The notes: generated by a model from the sequence alone, not told the origin. Positions 23,867 to 33,116 are shown, counted from the first letter of the stretch. The stretch: 64,000 nucleotides of DNA from Aminobacter anthyllidis (GCF_018555685.1 NZ_JAFLWW010000002.1:806001-870000), one strand, 5' to 3'. Numbers and translations: made by a program.

Positions 23867-25000
23867 ATGACAGCTTCATGGCGTTTTTCGACGTTGGCCG
23901 ACCGCCACCGCGCGCTTGGTTCCAAACTGGAAGACTGGAGCGGCATGGGCACGGCCTGGTCTTACGATAAGGACGCCGACGAGGAGTATCTGGCGATCCG
24001 CACCAAGGCCGGCCTGATGGACGTTTCGGGCCTCAAGAAGGTCCATATCACCGGCGCGCATGCCTCGCATGTCATTGATCTGTGCACCACCCGCAACGTC
24101 GAGAAGATCTACCCCGGCAAGTCGGTCTATGCCTGCATGCTCAACGACGCCGGCAAGTTCACCGACGACTGCGTCATCTACCGCATGGGTCCGAACTCCT
24201 GGATGGTCGTTCACGGTGCCGGCTCGGGCCATGAGGAACTGACCCGCGCCTCGATCGGCCGTGACGTCTCGGTCCGTTTCGACGACAATCTGCACGACCT
24301 GTCGCTGCAGGGTCCGCTCGCCGTCGACTATCTCGCCAAGCATGTGCCCGGCATCCGCGACCTCAACTACTTCCACCACATGCAGACGCAGCTGTTCGGC
24401 TTCCCGGTGATGATCTCGCGCACCGGCTATACCGGCGAACGCGGCTACGAAATCTTCTGCCGCGGCCAGGACGCCGGCACGATCTGGGACACCATCGTTG
24501 CCGAAGGCAAGTCGATGGGCATCATCCCGACGCGCTTCACCACGCTCGACATGCTGCGCGTCGAGAGCTACCTTCTGTTTTACCCGTACGACAACTCGCA
24601 GAAGTACCCGTTTGCGAACGAAGGCCCTGGCGATACGTTGTGGGAACTCGGTCTCGACTTCACCGTCAGCCCCGGCAAGACCGGATTCCGCGGCGCCGAA
24701 GAGCACTATCGCCTCAAGGGCAAGGAACGCTTCAAGATCTTCGGCGTGCTGCTCGACAGCGACAAGGCAGCTGACGAAGGTGCCGAGATCTGGCGCGACG
24801 GCAAGAAGGTCGGTGTCGTGACCTGTGCGATGTATTCGCCGCTGGTCAAGAAATCGATGGGCATCGCCCGTCTCGACGTCGATTGCGCCATCGTCGGAAC
24901 GCCGCTGGAAATCCGCAACGCCAGCGGTACGGTCAAGGCAACGGCGCAGTCGCTGCCGTTCGACGACCCGAAGAAGCTGAAGCGGACGGCAAAGGGCTGA
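23867..25000 (+). CDS. dmmD: Aminomethyltransferase (GcvT-like) of the dimethylamine operon
   Basis: A 377-residue GcvT-family, folate-binding protein (AGLMDVSGLKKVHITGAHAS, LNDAGKFTDDCVIYRM, SRTGYTGERGYEIFC, TLDMLRVESYLLFYPYD). It lacks the DUF1989 part seen in Tdm. In methylated-amine gene sets of the dmmDABC type, the first gene encodes such a protein, thought to load the formaldehyde released from dimethylamine onto tetrahydrofolate. It starts behind GGAGGAG and ends 4 bases before the next start, so all four genes are one operon. Confidence 0.85.
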   Translation: MTASWRFSTLADRHRALGSKLEDWSGMGTAWSYDKDADEEYLAIRTKAGLMDVSGLKKVHITGAHASHVIDLCTTRNVEKIYPGKSVYACMLNDAGKFTDDCVIYRMGPNSWMVVHGAGSGHEELTRASIGRDVSVRFDDNLHDLSLQGPLAVDYLAKHVPGIRDLNYFHHMQTQLFGFPVMISRTGYTGERGYEIFCRGQDAGTIWDTIVAEGKSMGIIPTRFTTLDMLRVESYLLFYPYDNSQKYPFANEGPGDTLWELGLDFTVSPGKTGFRGAEEHYRLKGKERFKIFGVLLDSDKAADEGAEIWRDGKKVGVVTCAMYSPLVKKSMGIARLDVDCAIVGTPLEIRNASGTVKATAQSLPFDDPKKLKRTAKG

Positions 25001-25004
25001 GACC

Positions 25005-25613
25005 TTGGACAGTGCACCGGTGAAGACGATCCTCAGTCGCCCGGTCTACGGAACATTGTCACCGCAGGCCGGCAAGAGCCACCTTCTGATTGCGGACGCC
25101 GAAGGGGCGTCCGCAATCCTGGACCTGGCGAAGAAGGCTCCCGAGGACTTCTTCGCCCATGCACATATCATGTTCATCCCGGGCCGGACCGGAGACAGCT
25201 TTCAGGCATCGCTGAAGGCGTTGAAGCCGGCCCAGTATTATGAGGGCCCGTCGGTCGCGGCGGCCTTGCCGCGGCTGAATTGGACACTGGCCAACGCCCA
25301 TATGGGCCTGCGCATGTATCTTGCCGGCACCGAAGGCCTGATCGGCCAGATGATGCAGGCGGCGATCGAAGCCGGCATCGACCCTGCTTCGATCCAGACC
25401 GAGCATCGCGGCTCGTGGGCGCGCCGCATCCAGTGCGTGCACTGCAAGGGCATTACCGAAAACGTCACCACCCAGCCCGCGACCTGCTCGCATTGCGGCC
25501 TGCTTCTTTTGGTGCGCGACCACTATTCCAAGCGCCATGCCGCCTTCCAGGGCGTCTGCATCAATGCCGAGGATCCGACCGAGATCCCTCAGACAGAGGA
25601 GATTTTCCGGTGA
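25005..25613 (+). CDS. dmmA: Dimethylamine monooxygenase subunit DmmA-like, C-terminal zinc ribbon
   Basis: A 202-residue protein that appears to start with TTG behind AAAGGG. The C-terminal part has a four-cysteine zinc ribbon (IQCVHCKGI ... ATCSHCGLLLLVRDHYSKR), characteristic of DmmA-like proteins. The N-terminal ~130 residues form a Rossmann-like region (SHLLIADAEGASAILDLA). It would be one subunit of the complex that oxidises dimethylamine to methylamine. The subunit letter follows gene order in known dmmDABC clusters and is less certain than the family. It overlaps the next gene by 4 bases (GTGA). Confidence 0.78.
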   Translation: MDSAPVKTILSRPVYGTLSPQAGKSHLLIADAEGASAILDLAKKAPEDFFAHAHIMFIPGRTGDSFQASLKALKPAQYYEGPSVAAALPRLNWTLANAHMGLRMYLAGTEGLIGQMMQAAIEAGIDPASIQTEHRGSWARRIQCVHCKGITENVTTQPATCSHCGLLLLVRDHYSKRHAAFQGVCINAEDPTEIPQTEEIFR

Positions 25614-26575
25614 GCGCGGGAACAAACAAGCTGAACGTCACCGTGACCGAGGTGGTCGCGGTCAATGAACTGGTCAAGCGGTTCCATTTCGAGCGCACCG
25701 ACGGCGGCAACCTGCCGACCTTTTCCGGCGGTGCTCATGTCGTGGTCGAAATGCGCGATGGAGATATCACCAGGCTCAACCCCTATTCGCTGATGAGTTC
25801 GCCGCTCAGCACGCGTGATTACACCATCTCGGTGCGCCGCGACGATGTCGGCCGCGGTGGTTCGCTGTTCATGCACAATCGCGTCAAGCGCGGCATGGAA
25901 ATGGTCATCAGCTATCCGGTGAACCTGTTTTCGCTCGACCTGCGCGCCAGGAAGCACCTGATGATCGCCGGCGGCATCGGCATCACGCCGTTTCTCGCCC
26001 AGACGGCGCAGCTGGCTTCGTATGGCGGCAATTTCGAGCTGCACTACACCTGCCGCTCCGAGGCTCTCGGCAGCTACACAGAGGTGCTGCGCGAACGCTA
26101 CGGCAACAGGGTCAACCTCTATTACGACGAGCACAACGAGCGCATCCCGCTCGAGCGCCTGCTCGCCACGCAGCCGCTGGGCACGCACATCTATGTCTGC
26201 GGCCCCGCCGGCATGATCAAATGGGTGCGCGACACCGCTGGCGCCCATGGCTGGCCGGACGACTCGGTACACTACGAACATTTCGCAGCGCCGCAGCCGG
26301 GCACGCCGTTCGACGTCAAGCTGGCAGTCAGCGGCCTGGAGATCCGGGTCGGCGAACAGCAGAGCCTGCTCGAGGCGATCGAGGCTGCCGGCGTCGATCC
26401 GCCCTATCTCTGCCGCGGCGGCGTCTGCGGCCAGTGCGAGACCAACGTCATTTCCTATGACGGCACGTTCAAGCACAACGACCACTGGCTGAGCGATGAG
26501 GAGCACTGCTCGGGCAAGAAGATCATGCCATGCGTTTCGCGCTTCGAGGGCCGCTCGCTGGTCCTGGAACGGTAG
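25610..26575 (+). CDS. dmmB: Dimethylamine monooxygenase reductase subunit (FAD/FMN, 2Fe-2S)
   Basis: A 321-residue class IA-type oxygenase reductase, starting with GTG inside the previous stop and behind AGAGGAG. Order: flavin domain (NPYSLMSSP for flavin contact), NAD(P)H domain (KHLMIAGGIGITPFLAQTA, IYVCGPAGMI), and a C-terminal plant-type 2Fe-2S domain with cysteines in YLCRGGVCGQCETN and MPCVS. This resembles vanillate demethylase reductases. It should pass electrons from NADPH to the haem-type oxygenase subunit encoded next. The subunit letter is by gene order. Confidence 0.85.
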   Translation: MSAGTNKLNVTVTEVVAVNELVKRFHFERTDGGNLPTFSGGAHVVVEMRDGDITRLNPYSLMSSPLSTRDYTISVRRDDVGRGGSLFMHNRVKRGMEMVISYPVNLFSLDLRARKHLMIAGGIGITPFLAQTAQLASYGGNFELHYTCRSEALGSYTEVLRERYGNRVNLYYDEHNERIPLERLLATQPLGTHIYVCGPAGMIKWVRDTAGAHGWPDDSVHYEHFAAPQPGTPFDVKLAVSGLEIRVGEQQSLLEAIEAAGVDPPYLCRGGVCGQCETNVISYDGTFKHNDHWLSDEEHCSGKKIMPCVSRFEGRSLVLER

Positions 26576-26619
26576 AACATCCCGGAGCGCGTTCGACGCT
26601 CTGGAAGAGGGAGGAATTG

Positions 26620-27660
26620 ATGGGAATTAATTTCAGGAAAGAAACGTTCCGCGACGATTTTACCTTCAGGAACAGTCCTGAGAACATCAGGCGGTTTCCC
26701 TTCCCCTATCACGAAGACGCCTACATGTACTCGGTCAACATCGAGCCGCATGTGCCCGGACCGAAGAACAGCGTTTTCGAGCATCTGGTCGACGTCGACG
26801 AGCACTATGTTTCCGAAATGCAGGACCGCGCCATGGTGCTGGCGGAGGATCCGCTGCGCTGCCAGTCGCTGCCGCATATGACGCTGGCCGGCTGGGACCT
26901 GCTCGAACTCCTGATGACCGAGAAGGCCGCGAGCTATCCCGAGCATTTCAGCCTGACACGCGAGGGCGACCGCTGGCACTGGATCAACCGGCCGCTCGGC
27001 ATCGACGACACCTTCACCTTTGGCGACGTCTCCACCCTGCCCTACGGGCCGATGGAGTACATCACCCGCCAGAGCCAGGGCGACTTCGCCATCCTCGACC
27101 AGCGCGACAACAACCTGTGGATGGATGCCGGCATGATCACCACCCAGGCCGACTGGTCGCTCGATTTCGACATCGGCATGAACTTCTTCGAATGGCATGC
27201 TCCGGTGCCGCTGGCCCATGAAATGGGCGTCTTCACCCGCGCCCTGAAGTTCCTGACCAACATCCAGCAGGGCAAGCCGGCGCGGCGCCTGAACTGGACC
27301 ATGACGATCAATCCGCGGCTCGATACCAGCCCGGAAAACTTCCACAAATGGGGTAGCGACCGGCTGACGGTGACGCCCGAGAATGTCGGCGAGAAGGTGC
27401 ATCTGCGCGTCGAGCTGCAGAGCTTCTGGCGCCTGCCGCGCTCCAATGCGCTGGTCTTCCCGATCCGCTGCTACCTGCTCAAGATGGACGAATTGGTGAC
27501 GGTGCCGAAATGGGCCCGCCGCTTCCATCGCGTGCTGCGCGACCTGCCGGTCGAACTCGCCGAATACAAGGGCCTGACCCGCTATCGCCAGACCACCGTC
27601 GAGTGGCTGTCGAAGTACGATGACGGCGCACCGACCTCCCCCGGTTTCAGCCCGGACTAG
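26620..27660 (+). CDS. dmmC: Haem-dependent oxidative N-demethylase-type subunit (DUF3445)
   Basis: A 346-residue protein of the HODM alpha/DUF3445 family; ATG 26620 follows GAGGGAGG. Family features include the N-terminal FRNSPENIRRFPFPYHEDAY, the central DFAILDQRDNNLWMDAGMI and FEWHAPVPLAHEMGVFTRAL, and the C-terminal RVELQSFWRLPRSNALVFPI. Members carry a haem-binding PAS-like fold and oxidatively remove methyl groups from secondary amines. Here it should be the catalytic subunit for dimethylamine to methylamine plus formaldehyde. The operon ends at a strong terminator at 27712. Confidence 0.85.
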   Translation: MGINFRKETFRDDFTFRNSPENIRRFPFPYHEDAYMYSVNIEPHVPGPKNSVFEHLVDVDEHYVSEMQDRAMVLAEDPLRCQSLPHMTLAGWDLLELLMTEKAASYPEHFSLTREGDRWHWINRPLGIDDTFTFGDVSTLPYGPMEYITRQSQGDFAILDQRDNNLWMDAGMITTQADWSLDFDIGMNFFEWHAPVPLAHEMGVFTRALKFLTNIQQGKPARRLNWTMTINPRLDTSPENFHKWGSDRLTVTPENVGEKVHLRVELQSFWRLPRSNALVFPIRCYLLKMDELVTVPKWARRFHRVLRDLPVELAEYKGLTRYRQTTVEWLSKYDDGAPTSPGFSPD

Positions 27661-27711
27661 CACCTCAAATGACGGCCTTGGTTTTCGGAAGAACTCCAAG
27701 GCCCCGTCCAC

Positions 27712-27742
27712 AAAAAAGGAGGCGAATTTCGCCTCCTTTTTT
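27712..27742. terminator. Bidirectional terminator between convergent genes
   Basis: AAAAAAGGAGGCGA (27712-27725) pairs perfectly with TCGCCTCCTTTTTT (27729-27742) around ATT. It serves the dmm operon (plus) and the XRE-cupin gene (minus). Confidence 0.95.
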
Positions 27743-27768
27743 CATTGTACGGTTCATTGTGCCGGCAG

Positions 27769-28479
27769 CTAGTCGCCGCTCGATCCTTGCGGATAGGAGA
27801 TGATCGACAGGTATTTGATCGGCAAGGTGGTCAGCTCTTCCGGGCCGTGCGGCGCATCGGCATCGAAGAACAGGCTGTCGCCTGGCGTCATGCGATAGAG
27901 ATTGCTGCCGTGGCGGTAAACGACCTCGCCTTCCAGCATGTAGAGGAACTCCATGCCCTCGTGCTGGAACATCGGAAACACGTCCGAATCTTCCGACAGC
28001 GTGATCAGATAGGGTTCGACAACGACGCCCGCGGTATTCGAGCCGATATGGCCGAGCAGGTTGTATTGGTGGCCGGCGCGGGTGCCGCGGCGCTCGACGT
28101 CGACGCCTTCGCCCGACTTGACGAAGACGGCGTTGCGCTCTTCCTCGAAGCGCCGGAAGAATGCCGTCAGAGGTACGCCCAGCGCCCGCGACAGCGCCTG
28201 CAGCGTGGTCAGCGACGGCGAGGTGATACCGTTTTCTATCTTGGACAACATGCCGAGCGAAATGTTTGTCATCGCGGCGAGATCGGCGACGGTGATGCCG
28301 AGCTTCTTGCGGAAGGCGCGGACCTCGTGGCCGAGCGCCACCTCCAGCACCTTTTCAGGCGTGTCGCGGACGGCATGCGGGTCCTGGTGGAGCGGCGATG
28401 GCTGCGCTTTCGCCGCTATGGCGGCTGAAGCCCTCTTGCCGTCGGCAGTCAAAACGGCTGACAAACGGTCTTCTTTCAC
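27769..28479 (-). CDS. XRE-cupin transcriptional regulator
   Basis: A 236-residue regulator starting with GTG behind GAAGGA. An extended N-terminus (~45 residues) precedes the XRE helix-turn-helix (VRAFRKKLGITVADLAAMTNISLGMLSKIENGITSPSLTTLQALSRALGV). The C-terminal cupin (HEGMEFLYMLEGEVVYRHGSNLYRMTPGDSLFFDADAPHG) binds a small effector. Such regulators often repress amino-acid or amine catabolism. Its position at the end of the methylated-amine locus makes it a third candidate controller beside the GntR and LuxR-type proteins. Confidence 0.9.
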   Translation of the reverse strand: MKEDRLSAVLTADGKRASAAIAAKAQPSPLHQDPHAVRDTPEKVLEVALGHEVRAFRKKLGITVADLAAMTNISLGMLSKIENGITSPSLTTLQALSRALGVPLTAFFRRFEEERNAVFVKSGEGVDVERRGTRAGHQYNLLGHIGSNTAGVVVEPYLITLSEDSDVFPMFQHEGMEFLYMLEGEVVYRHGSNLYRMTPGDSLFFDADAPHGPEELTTLPIKYLSIISYPQGSSGD

Positions 28480-28782
28480 GCAGCTATCCTTCGTTGCAAA
28501 AACTCACAATCCATCAGTTCACCCATGGTAAAATTTCTTTACAAAAGATTCAAGGGCCTGCCGGTCAAACTGTAGGCAAAATGCATACCGAAAAGGCAGG
28601 TTGCCACGGAAAACCATTCCGCAGCAAAGCCTTATCACCACTCCGAGGCACGATCAGCTGGACAGAAGCGGCGCGCTGATTTGATTAGCCCCCTCCCCCC
28701 ATTCGATTGATTTACAGCGGCACCGGAGCGCGCGAGACTCCAGGCTCGTGCAATCGCACGATGCATCAGCGGAGGAACGGCC
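28480..28782. other. Intergenic region, no gene seen
   Basis: This 303-base gap between two divergent starts holds promoters by position, but no clear -35/-10 pair, palindrome or RNA gene. It is A/T-richer near 28525-28560, just before the XRE-cupin gene, where its promoter probably lies. Confidence 0.4.
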
Positions 28783-29382
28783 ATGAGGTCTGCCAGTTTC
28801 GCCAGTGGCGCCATCGTCGCCCTGGCTCTCGTCTGCAACGCGTGCCCAACCATCAATCCCGCCCGCGCTGAAGAACCCAGCAAAGCCGAACTCGACGCCG
28901 CGCGTCAGGCCCTGGAAAAATACAAGGATCCGTATGTAGCTATCCGCGACCTCTATCTTTCGACGGTCGGCTGCGTCCACTACAGCGGCGAAAAGATCGA
29001 AGGACGGATGGAGTATCCGAAGGGCGCGATGGGCGTGCACTTCGTCAATCTGACAGTGAAGGGGCCGCCCGACCCCAGCAAGCCAAACGTGCTTGTCTAT
29101 GAACCTGGACCGGACGGCAAGCTCACCCTCGTCGCGGTCGAGTGGCTGGTTCCAATGGACGCCGTGAAAGAACGGCCAACAGTGCTCGGCCAGCCTTTCC
29201 AGGGCCCTATGGAAGGCCACGAACCCTTGATCCCCAAGGAATTCGTCCACTACGACCTGCACGCCTGGCTGTTCAAGGACAATCCAAACGGCATGTTCAG
29301 CCCGACAAACCCCGATGTGAAATGCGACGGTTACCCATTCACCCTGCTGGAGGAGCCGACCAAGATGGTGCATCCACATTGA
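28783..29382 (+). CDS. Secreted protein of unknown function
   Basis: A 199-residue protein behind GCGGAGGAAC with a signal-peptide-like N-terminus (SFASGAIVALALVCNACPT ... ARAEE; a cleavage after ARA is likely). The mature part has a single obvious signature, the tract SKPNVLVYEPGPDGKLTLVAVEWLVP followed by HYDLHAWLFKDNPNGMFSPTNPDVKCDGY, which I have seen in uncharacterised proteobacterial secreted proteins. Two Cys in the mature part could form a disulfide. Function unknown; periplasmic location inferred. Confidence 0.7.
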   Translation: MRSASFASGAIVALALVCNACPTINPARAEEPSKAELDAARQALEKYKDPYVAIRDLYLSTVGCVHYSGEKIEGRMEYPKGAMGVHFVNLTVKGPPDPSKPNVLVYEPGPDGKLTLVAVEWLVPMDAVKERPTVLGQPFQGPMEGHEPLIPKEFVHYDLHAWLFKDNPNGMFSPTNPDVKCDGYPFTLLEEPTKMVHPH

Positions 29383-29421
29383 GGACTGGCGCCCTCAAGG
29401 CGACCTGACGCACAAGCGCAT

Positions 29422-30357
29422 TCAGCCGGGCTGCGCGGTCGCGCCCGGTGCCCCGATCTCTGCCCGGCCGACAAGCGCACCGTGATGGCCGATGACGGCG
29501 GCCGCCACGTTGGCGGCGAAGCCTGCCGCCGCGCGGTGGTCGCCAGTCTGGAGGTAATTCGCGAGGAAGGCGCCGTTGAAACTGTCGCCCGCGCCCGTCG
29601 TGTCCACAATCCTTGTCGCCGCCGCCGCGGCAGCGAAGGACTGCTCGCCATCGAAGCTCAGCGTGATGCCTTCCGCGCCGTTCTTGACGACCAGCCTGTT
29701 TGCGCCCGCAGCGCGATAGCGCGCGATCGTCGCGTCGACCGAGACATCGCCGAAATGCGTCGCCTCATCCTCGAAGCTCGGCATGACGAGGGATGAGGCG
29801 GCAGCACCTGACGTGATCGTGCGCCGCATGGTTTCGGCATCGTCCCACAATCGCGGCCGGATGTTGGGATCGAAGGCCACGAGCTTGCCGGCCGCCTTGG
29901 CACGGCCGAGTTCGCCCAAAAGCGTTGCGACCGCCTCGGGTGCGAGGATCGCCAGCGTGATGCCGGAGAAGAAGATCACCTCCGAGGCGTCGATGGCGGC
30001 GCGCAATGCTGAGGGATCGTCGGCCAAAAGCCGCGCGGCGGAGGCCGAGCGCCAGTAGGAGAAGCTGCGCTCGCCGTCCTTGAGGTGGATCATATAGAGG
30101 CCGGGGCTGCGGCCCGGCACGCGGCGTATGAAGCCGGTGCCAACTTCAGTGCCTTCGATGAAGGCCAGCATTTCATCTGAGATCGTGTCGGTGCCGACGG
30201 CGGTGAAATAGTCGACCGGTCGTGCCGCGGGCAGGAAGGCCCTGACGTAGTAGGCCGTATTGAAGCTGTCGCCGGCGAAGCCCTGCCTGAGCAACCCGCC
30301 CTCGGCCTGCCTGAGTTCTACCATGCACTCGCCGATTGAAAGAACGCGTCCCGCCAT
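29422..30357 (-). CDS. kdgK: PfkB-family sugar kinase, probably 2-dehydro-3-deoxygluconokinase
   Basis: A 311-residue ribokinase-type enzyme. The N-terminal start (VLSIGECMVEL) and glycine-rich QGFAGDSFNTAYYVR are typical of KDG kinase, and the C-terminal ATP/anion-hole motif DTTGAGDSFNGAFL with the catalytic Asp is intact. It would phosphorylate 2-keto-3-deoxygluconate for the Entner-Doudoroff route. Fructokinase and other PfkB substrates are alternatives. No sugar-acid genes adjoin it; the next gene upstream is an IclR regulator on the same strand. Confidence 0.8.
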   Translation of the reverse strand: MAGRVLSIGECMVELRQAEGGLLRQGFAGDSFNTAYYVRAFLPAARPVDYFTAVGTDTISDEMLAFIEGTEVGTGFIRRVPGRSPGLYMIHLKDGERSFSYWRSASAARLLADDPSALRAAIDASEVIFFSGITLAILAPEAVATLLGELGRAKAAGKLVAFDPNIRPRLWDDAETMRRTITSGAAASSLVMPSFEDEATHFGDVSVDATIARYRAAGANRLVVKNGAEGITLSFDGEQSFAAAAAATRIVDTTGAGDSFNGAFLANYLQTGDHRAAAGFAANVAAAVIGHHGALVGRAEIGAPGATAQPG

Positions 30358-30405
30358 GCCCGTACGGCCAATCCTGATTTTTGTGGTTGTCCGCGAGCTT
30401 GACCG

Positions 30406-31224
30406 TCAGCGCTGGCCGGCGGCCCGGATGCCGGCGCGCTCGTCCTCTGCCGTGTGGCCGAGTCGGCTCGACAGGTCGGCGGCAGCGGCGAGCAGCGTCT
30501 TGAGATAGCTGGCGTGGTTCTTGAGGCCGTCCTCGCGCGGCGCCACAAGGCAGAGCGTTGCGATGCAGATGTTGTCGGCCTGGTAGACAGGCACGGCGAA
30601 GCAGTGGGTGAAGGTCTCGACGGCGCTGTTGAAAGTGTAGTAGCCCACCCGTGATGCCTCGCGCACTTCAGCGATGAATTGTGCCGGATCGAGCCACTGG
30701 CCATTGGGCAGCTGGAAATCCTCCTTCGGGATGAAGTCGAGGATTTCCTGGTCGCTCATATGGGCGACCAGCAGGCGGCCCGAAGCCGTCCAGGCGATGG
30801 AGACGGGATCGCCGACATTCGACGAAATGCGGAATGGGCGCAGCCCCTCCTTCATCTGGGCAACGGTGTATTTGTTGCCTTCGAGCAGGCACATCTGTGC
30901 CGTCTCGCGCGTCTCTTCGGCAATATGCGTCAAAAGCTTGTCGCACTCGCGCATCAGGTCGAACTGCTCGGAATAGGCGACGCCGAGGAAATAGAGCTTG
31001 CGGCCGAGGAAAACGCGGCCATCATCGCCGCGATACTCAAGGATGCCCTGCCGCATCAGCAGGTTGACCAGTTCATAGACCGAGGAACGTGGCGCGCCGA
31101 TGCCTTGCGCGATCTCGTTGGGGCGCAGCGGCTGACGCTTGAGGCGCAGGAAGTTCAAGATCTCGAAGGCGCGATCGAGACCGCGCGCCCGCTTGTTGAT
31201 CATGTCGTCAGCTACGTCGTCCAT
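30406..31224 (-). CDS. IclR-family transcriptional regulator
   Basis: A 272-residue regulator behind GAGGAGG. The N-terminal winged helix (GLDRAFEILNFLRLKRQPLRPNEIAQGIGAPRSSVYELVNLLMRQGIL) is followed by the IclR effector-binding domain (ETAQMCLLEGNKYTVAQMKEG, GDPVSIAWTASGRLLVAHM, FAVPVYQADNICIATLCLVAP). It is likely to control the adjacent RidA, amino-acid ABC transporter and D-amino-acid lyase genes. The effector cannot be read from the sequence. Confidence 0.92.
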   Translation of the reverse strand: MDDVADDMINKRARGLDRAFEILNFLRLKRQPLRPNEIAQGIGAPRSSVYELVNLLMRQGILEYRGDDGRVFLGRKLYFLGVAYSEQFDLMRECDKLLTHIAEETRETAQMCLLEGNKYTVAQMKEGLRPFRISSNVGDPVSIAWTASGRLLVAHMSDQEILDFIPKEDFQLPNGQWLDPAQFIAEVREASRVGYYTFNSAVETFTHCFAVPVYQADNICIATLCLVAPREDGLKNHASYLKTLLAAAADLSSRLGHTAEDERAGIRAAGQR

Positions 31225-31267
31225 GCGCCGCCTCCTCGGCGAAATGCCGAAGTAAGATCCTATGCCG

Positions 31268-31651
31268 TCACGGCGCCTTGTAGGCGACGCAGTCGATTTC
31301 GACTTTGCAATCGACCATCATACTCGACTGCACGCAAGCGCGGGCCGGTGGGTGATCCCCGAAATACTCGGCATAGACGCCATTGAACGACCAGAAATCC
31401 CTGGGGTCGTCGAGCCAGACGCCGACGCGCACGATGTGCTCCAGCCCATAGCCGGCCTCCTCGAGAATGGCGATGACGTTTTGCATCGTCTTGCGCGTCT
31501 CGGCGATGATGCCGCCGCCGACGATCTCGCCGTTCTCCATGGCGACCTGGCCGGAAACGTAGAGCCAGCCATTGGCCTCGACGGCACGAGCGAAAGGCAA
31601 TGCCTGCTTGCCCGCTCCGGTCTGGCCGGTGCCGTAGCGCTTGATCGTCAT
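31268..31651 (-). CDS. RidA/YjgF-family enamine/imine deaminase
   Basis: A 127-residue RidA-type protein (ANGWLYVSGQVAMENGEIVGGGIIAETRKTMQNVIAILEEAGYGL), with the conserved C-terminal VDCKVEIDCVAY region. The Arg that binds the carboxylate of 2-aminoacrylate in canonical RidA is present in the HPPARACVQ loop. It would hydrolyse reactive enamines and imines made by PLP-dependent dehydratases. That fits the D-threonine-aldolase/D-serine-dehydratase-like enzyme encoded at the other end of this gene group. Confidence 0.88.
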   Translation of the reverse strand: MTIKRYGTGQTGAGKQALPFARAVEANGWLYVSGQVAMENGEIVGGGIIAETRKTMQNVIAILEEAGYGLEHIVRVGVWLDDPRDFWSFNGVYAEYFGDHPPARACVQSSMMVDCKVEIDCVAYKAP

Positions 31652-31667
31652 GTCTATTCTCCGAATG

Positions 31668-32438
31668 CTAGTTGAAGGTTGAGGTCTTGAGAAACTCGGC
31701 GAGCCGCTCGGTCTGCGGCTTCAGGAACATCTCGCGCGGGTTGCCCTCTTCACCGATGCGGCCCTGGTTCATGAAGATGACGCGCGACGACACTTCGTAG
31801 GCAAAGCGCATCTCGTGGGTGACCAGAAGCATGCTCATGCCGTCGCGGGCGAGGTCCTTGATGACCTGCAGCACCTCGTTGACCAATTCGGGGTCAAGCG
31901 CCGACGTCACCTCGTCGAACAACATCAGCTTGGGGTTCATGGCGATGGCGCGCGCAATCGCCACGCGCTGCTGCTGGCCGCCGGAGAGCTGGCTCGGGAA
32001 GCGGTCCCGGCGCTCGGCAAGGCCAACGCGGTCGAGCCATTTCTCGGCGACGATGCGCGCTTCGTCGCGGGCCATCTTCTTGACCTTGACCAGGCCGAGC
32101 ATGACGTTTTCGGCCGCGCTCATGTGCGGAAACAGGTTGAACTGCTGGAAGGCCATGCCGGTCATCGCGCGCTGGCGGGCGATTTCCTTTTCCTTCTTGC
32201 GGCGACGCGTGCCGCCTGCGGTGTCATAGCCGATCTCTTCGCCGTCGATGCGGATCGAGCCGCCCTGGAATTCCTCCAGCATGTTGATGCAGCGAAGCAT
32301 CGTCGTCTTGCCGGAGCCCGACGAGCCGATGATCGAGATGACATCGCCCTGGGCCATCGTGCAGTCGACGCCCTTGAGCACTTCGACTTCGCCGTAGCGC
32401 TTGTGCAGGTCGCGGATTTCGAGAAGGTTGCCGGTCAT
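31668..32438 (-). CDS. Amino-acid ABC transporter ATPase
   Basis: A 256-residue polar amino-acid ATPase. Start ATG 32438 lies just after the permease stop (32449) with GTGAGG upstream; an in-frame TTG at 32477 would overlap the permease. Walker [10 protein letters not shown], signature [14 protein letters not shown], Walker [13 protein letters not shown] and the H-loop [12 protein letters not shown] are all intact. A charged insert ([14 protein letters not shown], ~residues 75-90) is longer than in GlnQ. It energises uptake with the two permeases and binding protein upstream. Confidence 0.95.
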   Translation of the reverse strand: MTGNLLEIRDLHKRYGEVEVLKGVDCTMAQGDVISIIGSSGSGKTTMLRCINMLEEFQGGSIRIDGEEIGYDTAGGTRRRKKEKEIARQRAMTGMAFQQFNLFPHMSAAENVMLGLVKVKKMARDEARIVAEKWLDRVGLAERRDRFPSQLSGGQQQRVAIARAIAMNPKLMLFDEVTSALDPELVNEVLQVIKDLARDGMSMLLVTHEMRFAYEVSSRVIFMNQGRIGEEGNPREMFLKPQTERLAEFLKTSTFN

Positions 32439-32448
32439 TGTTGCGGCC

Positions 32449-33111
32449 TCACGACGGGATCGAGGTTTTGCGCTCAACGTAGCGGCCGAAACGCTCGATG
32501 CCGTAGTTGATGACGAAATAAAGGAAGCCCGCGAAGAAATAGAATTCGAGGCTCATGAAGGTGCGCGAGATCAGCTCCTGCGTCCTCAGCAGCAGCTCGG
32601 CGACGCCGATGATCGACAGCAGCGTCGAAGCCTTGACCATCTCGGCAGCCGTGTTGACCCATGCAGGCAGCACCTGGCGCAGCGCCTGCGGTCCGAGCAC
32701 ATAGGCAAAGGTCTGCGGGAAGGTCAGGCCGATCGCCTTGGCCGCCTCGGTCTGGCCCTTGGGGATCGACTGCAGCGCGCCGCGCACGATCTCGCCGACA
32801 TGCGACGAGCAGAACACCGCAAGCGCCAGAACGCCGGCCTGGAACGGGCCGAGGTCGATGCCGACGGTGCCGAGCACGTAATAGCTCGCCAGAACCAGCA
32901 CCAGCACGGGGGTGCCGCGGATGAAGTCGGTGTAGCCGCGCACCAGCCAGCGCAGCGGCCTGTTGCCATAGGTGAGAGCGAGCCCGACGCCGATGCCCAA
33001 AATGGTGCCGACGAGGATCGCCAGGACCGAGATGGAGACGGTGACGCCGATGCCCTTGATGATCGGGATGCGGGCGAGCCACAACGTTTCGAAGAATGTC
33101 ACGAGTTCCAT
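32449..33111 (-). CDS. Amino-acid ABC transporter permease
   Basis: A 220-residue His/Glu/Gln-type permease. ATG 33111 is chosen because the upstream permease stops at 33117 and GAGGTG precedes it. About five membrane helices ([21 protein letters not shown] is the first) and the EAA loop ([27 protein letters not shown]) that contacts the ATPase are visible. It works as a heterodimer with the next permease. Confidence 0.93.
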   Translation of the reverse strand: MELVTFFETLWLARIPIIKGIGVTVSISVLAILVGTILGIGVGLALTYGNRPLRWLVRGYTDFIRGTPVLVLVLASYYVLGTVGIDLGPFQAGVLALAVFCSSHVGEIVRGALQSIPKGQTEAAKAIGLTFPQTFAYVLGPQALRQVLPAWVNTAAEMVKASTLLSIIGVAELLLRTQELISRTFMSLEFYFFAGFLYFVINYGIERFGRYVERKTSIPS

Positions 33112-33116
33112 GTCGA

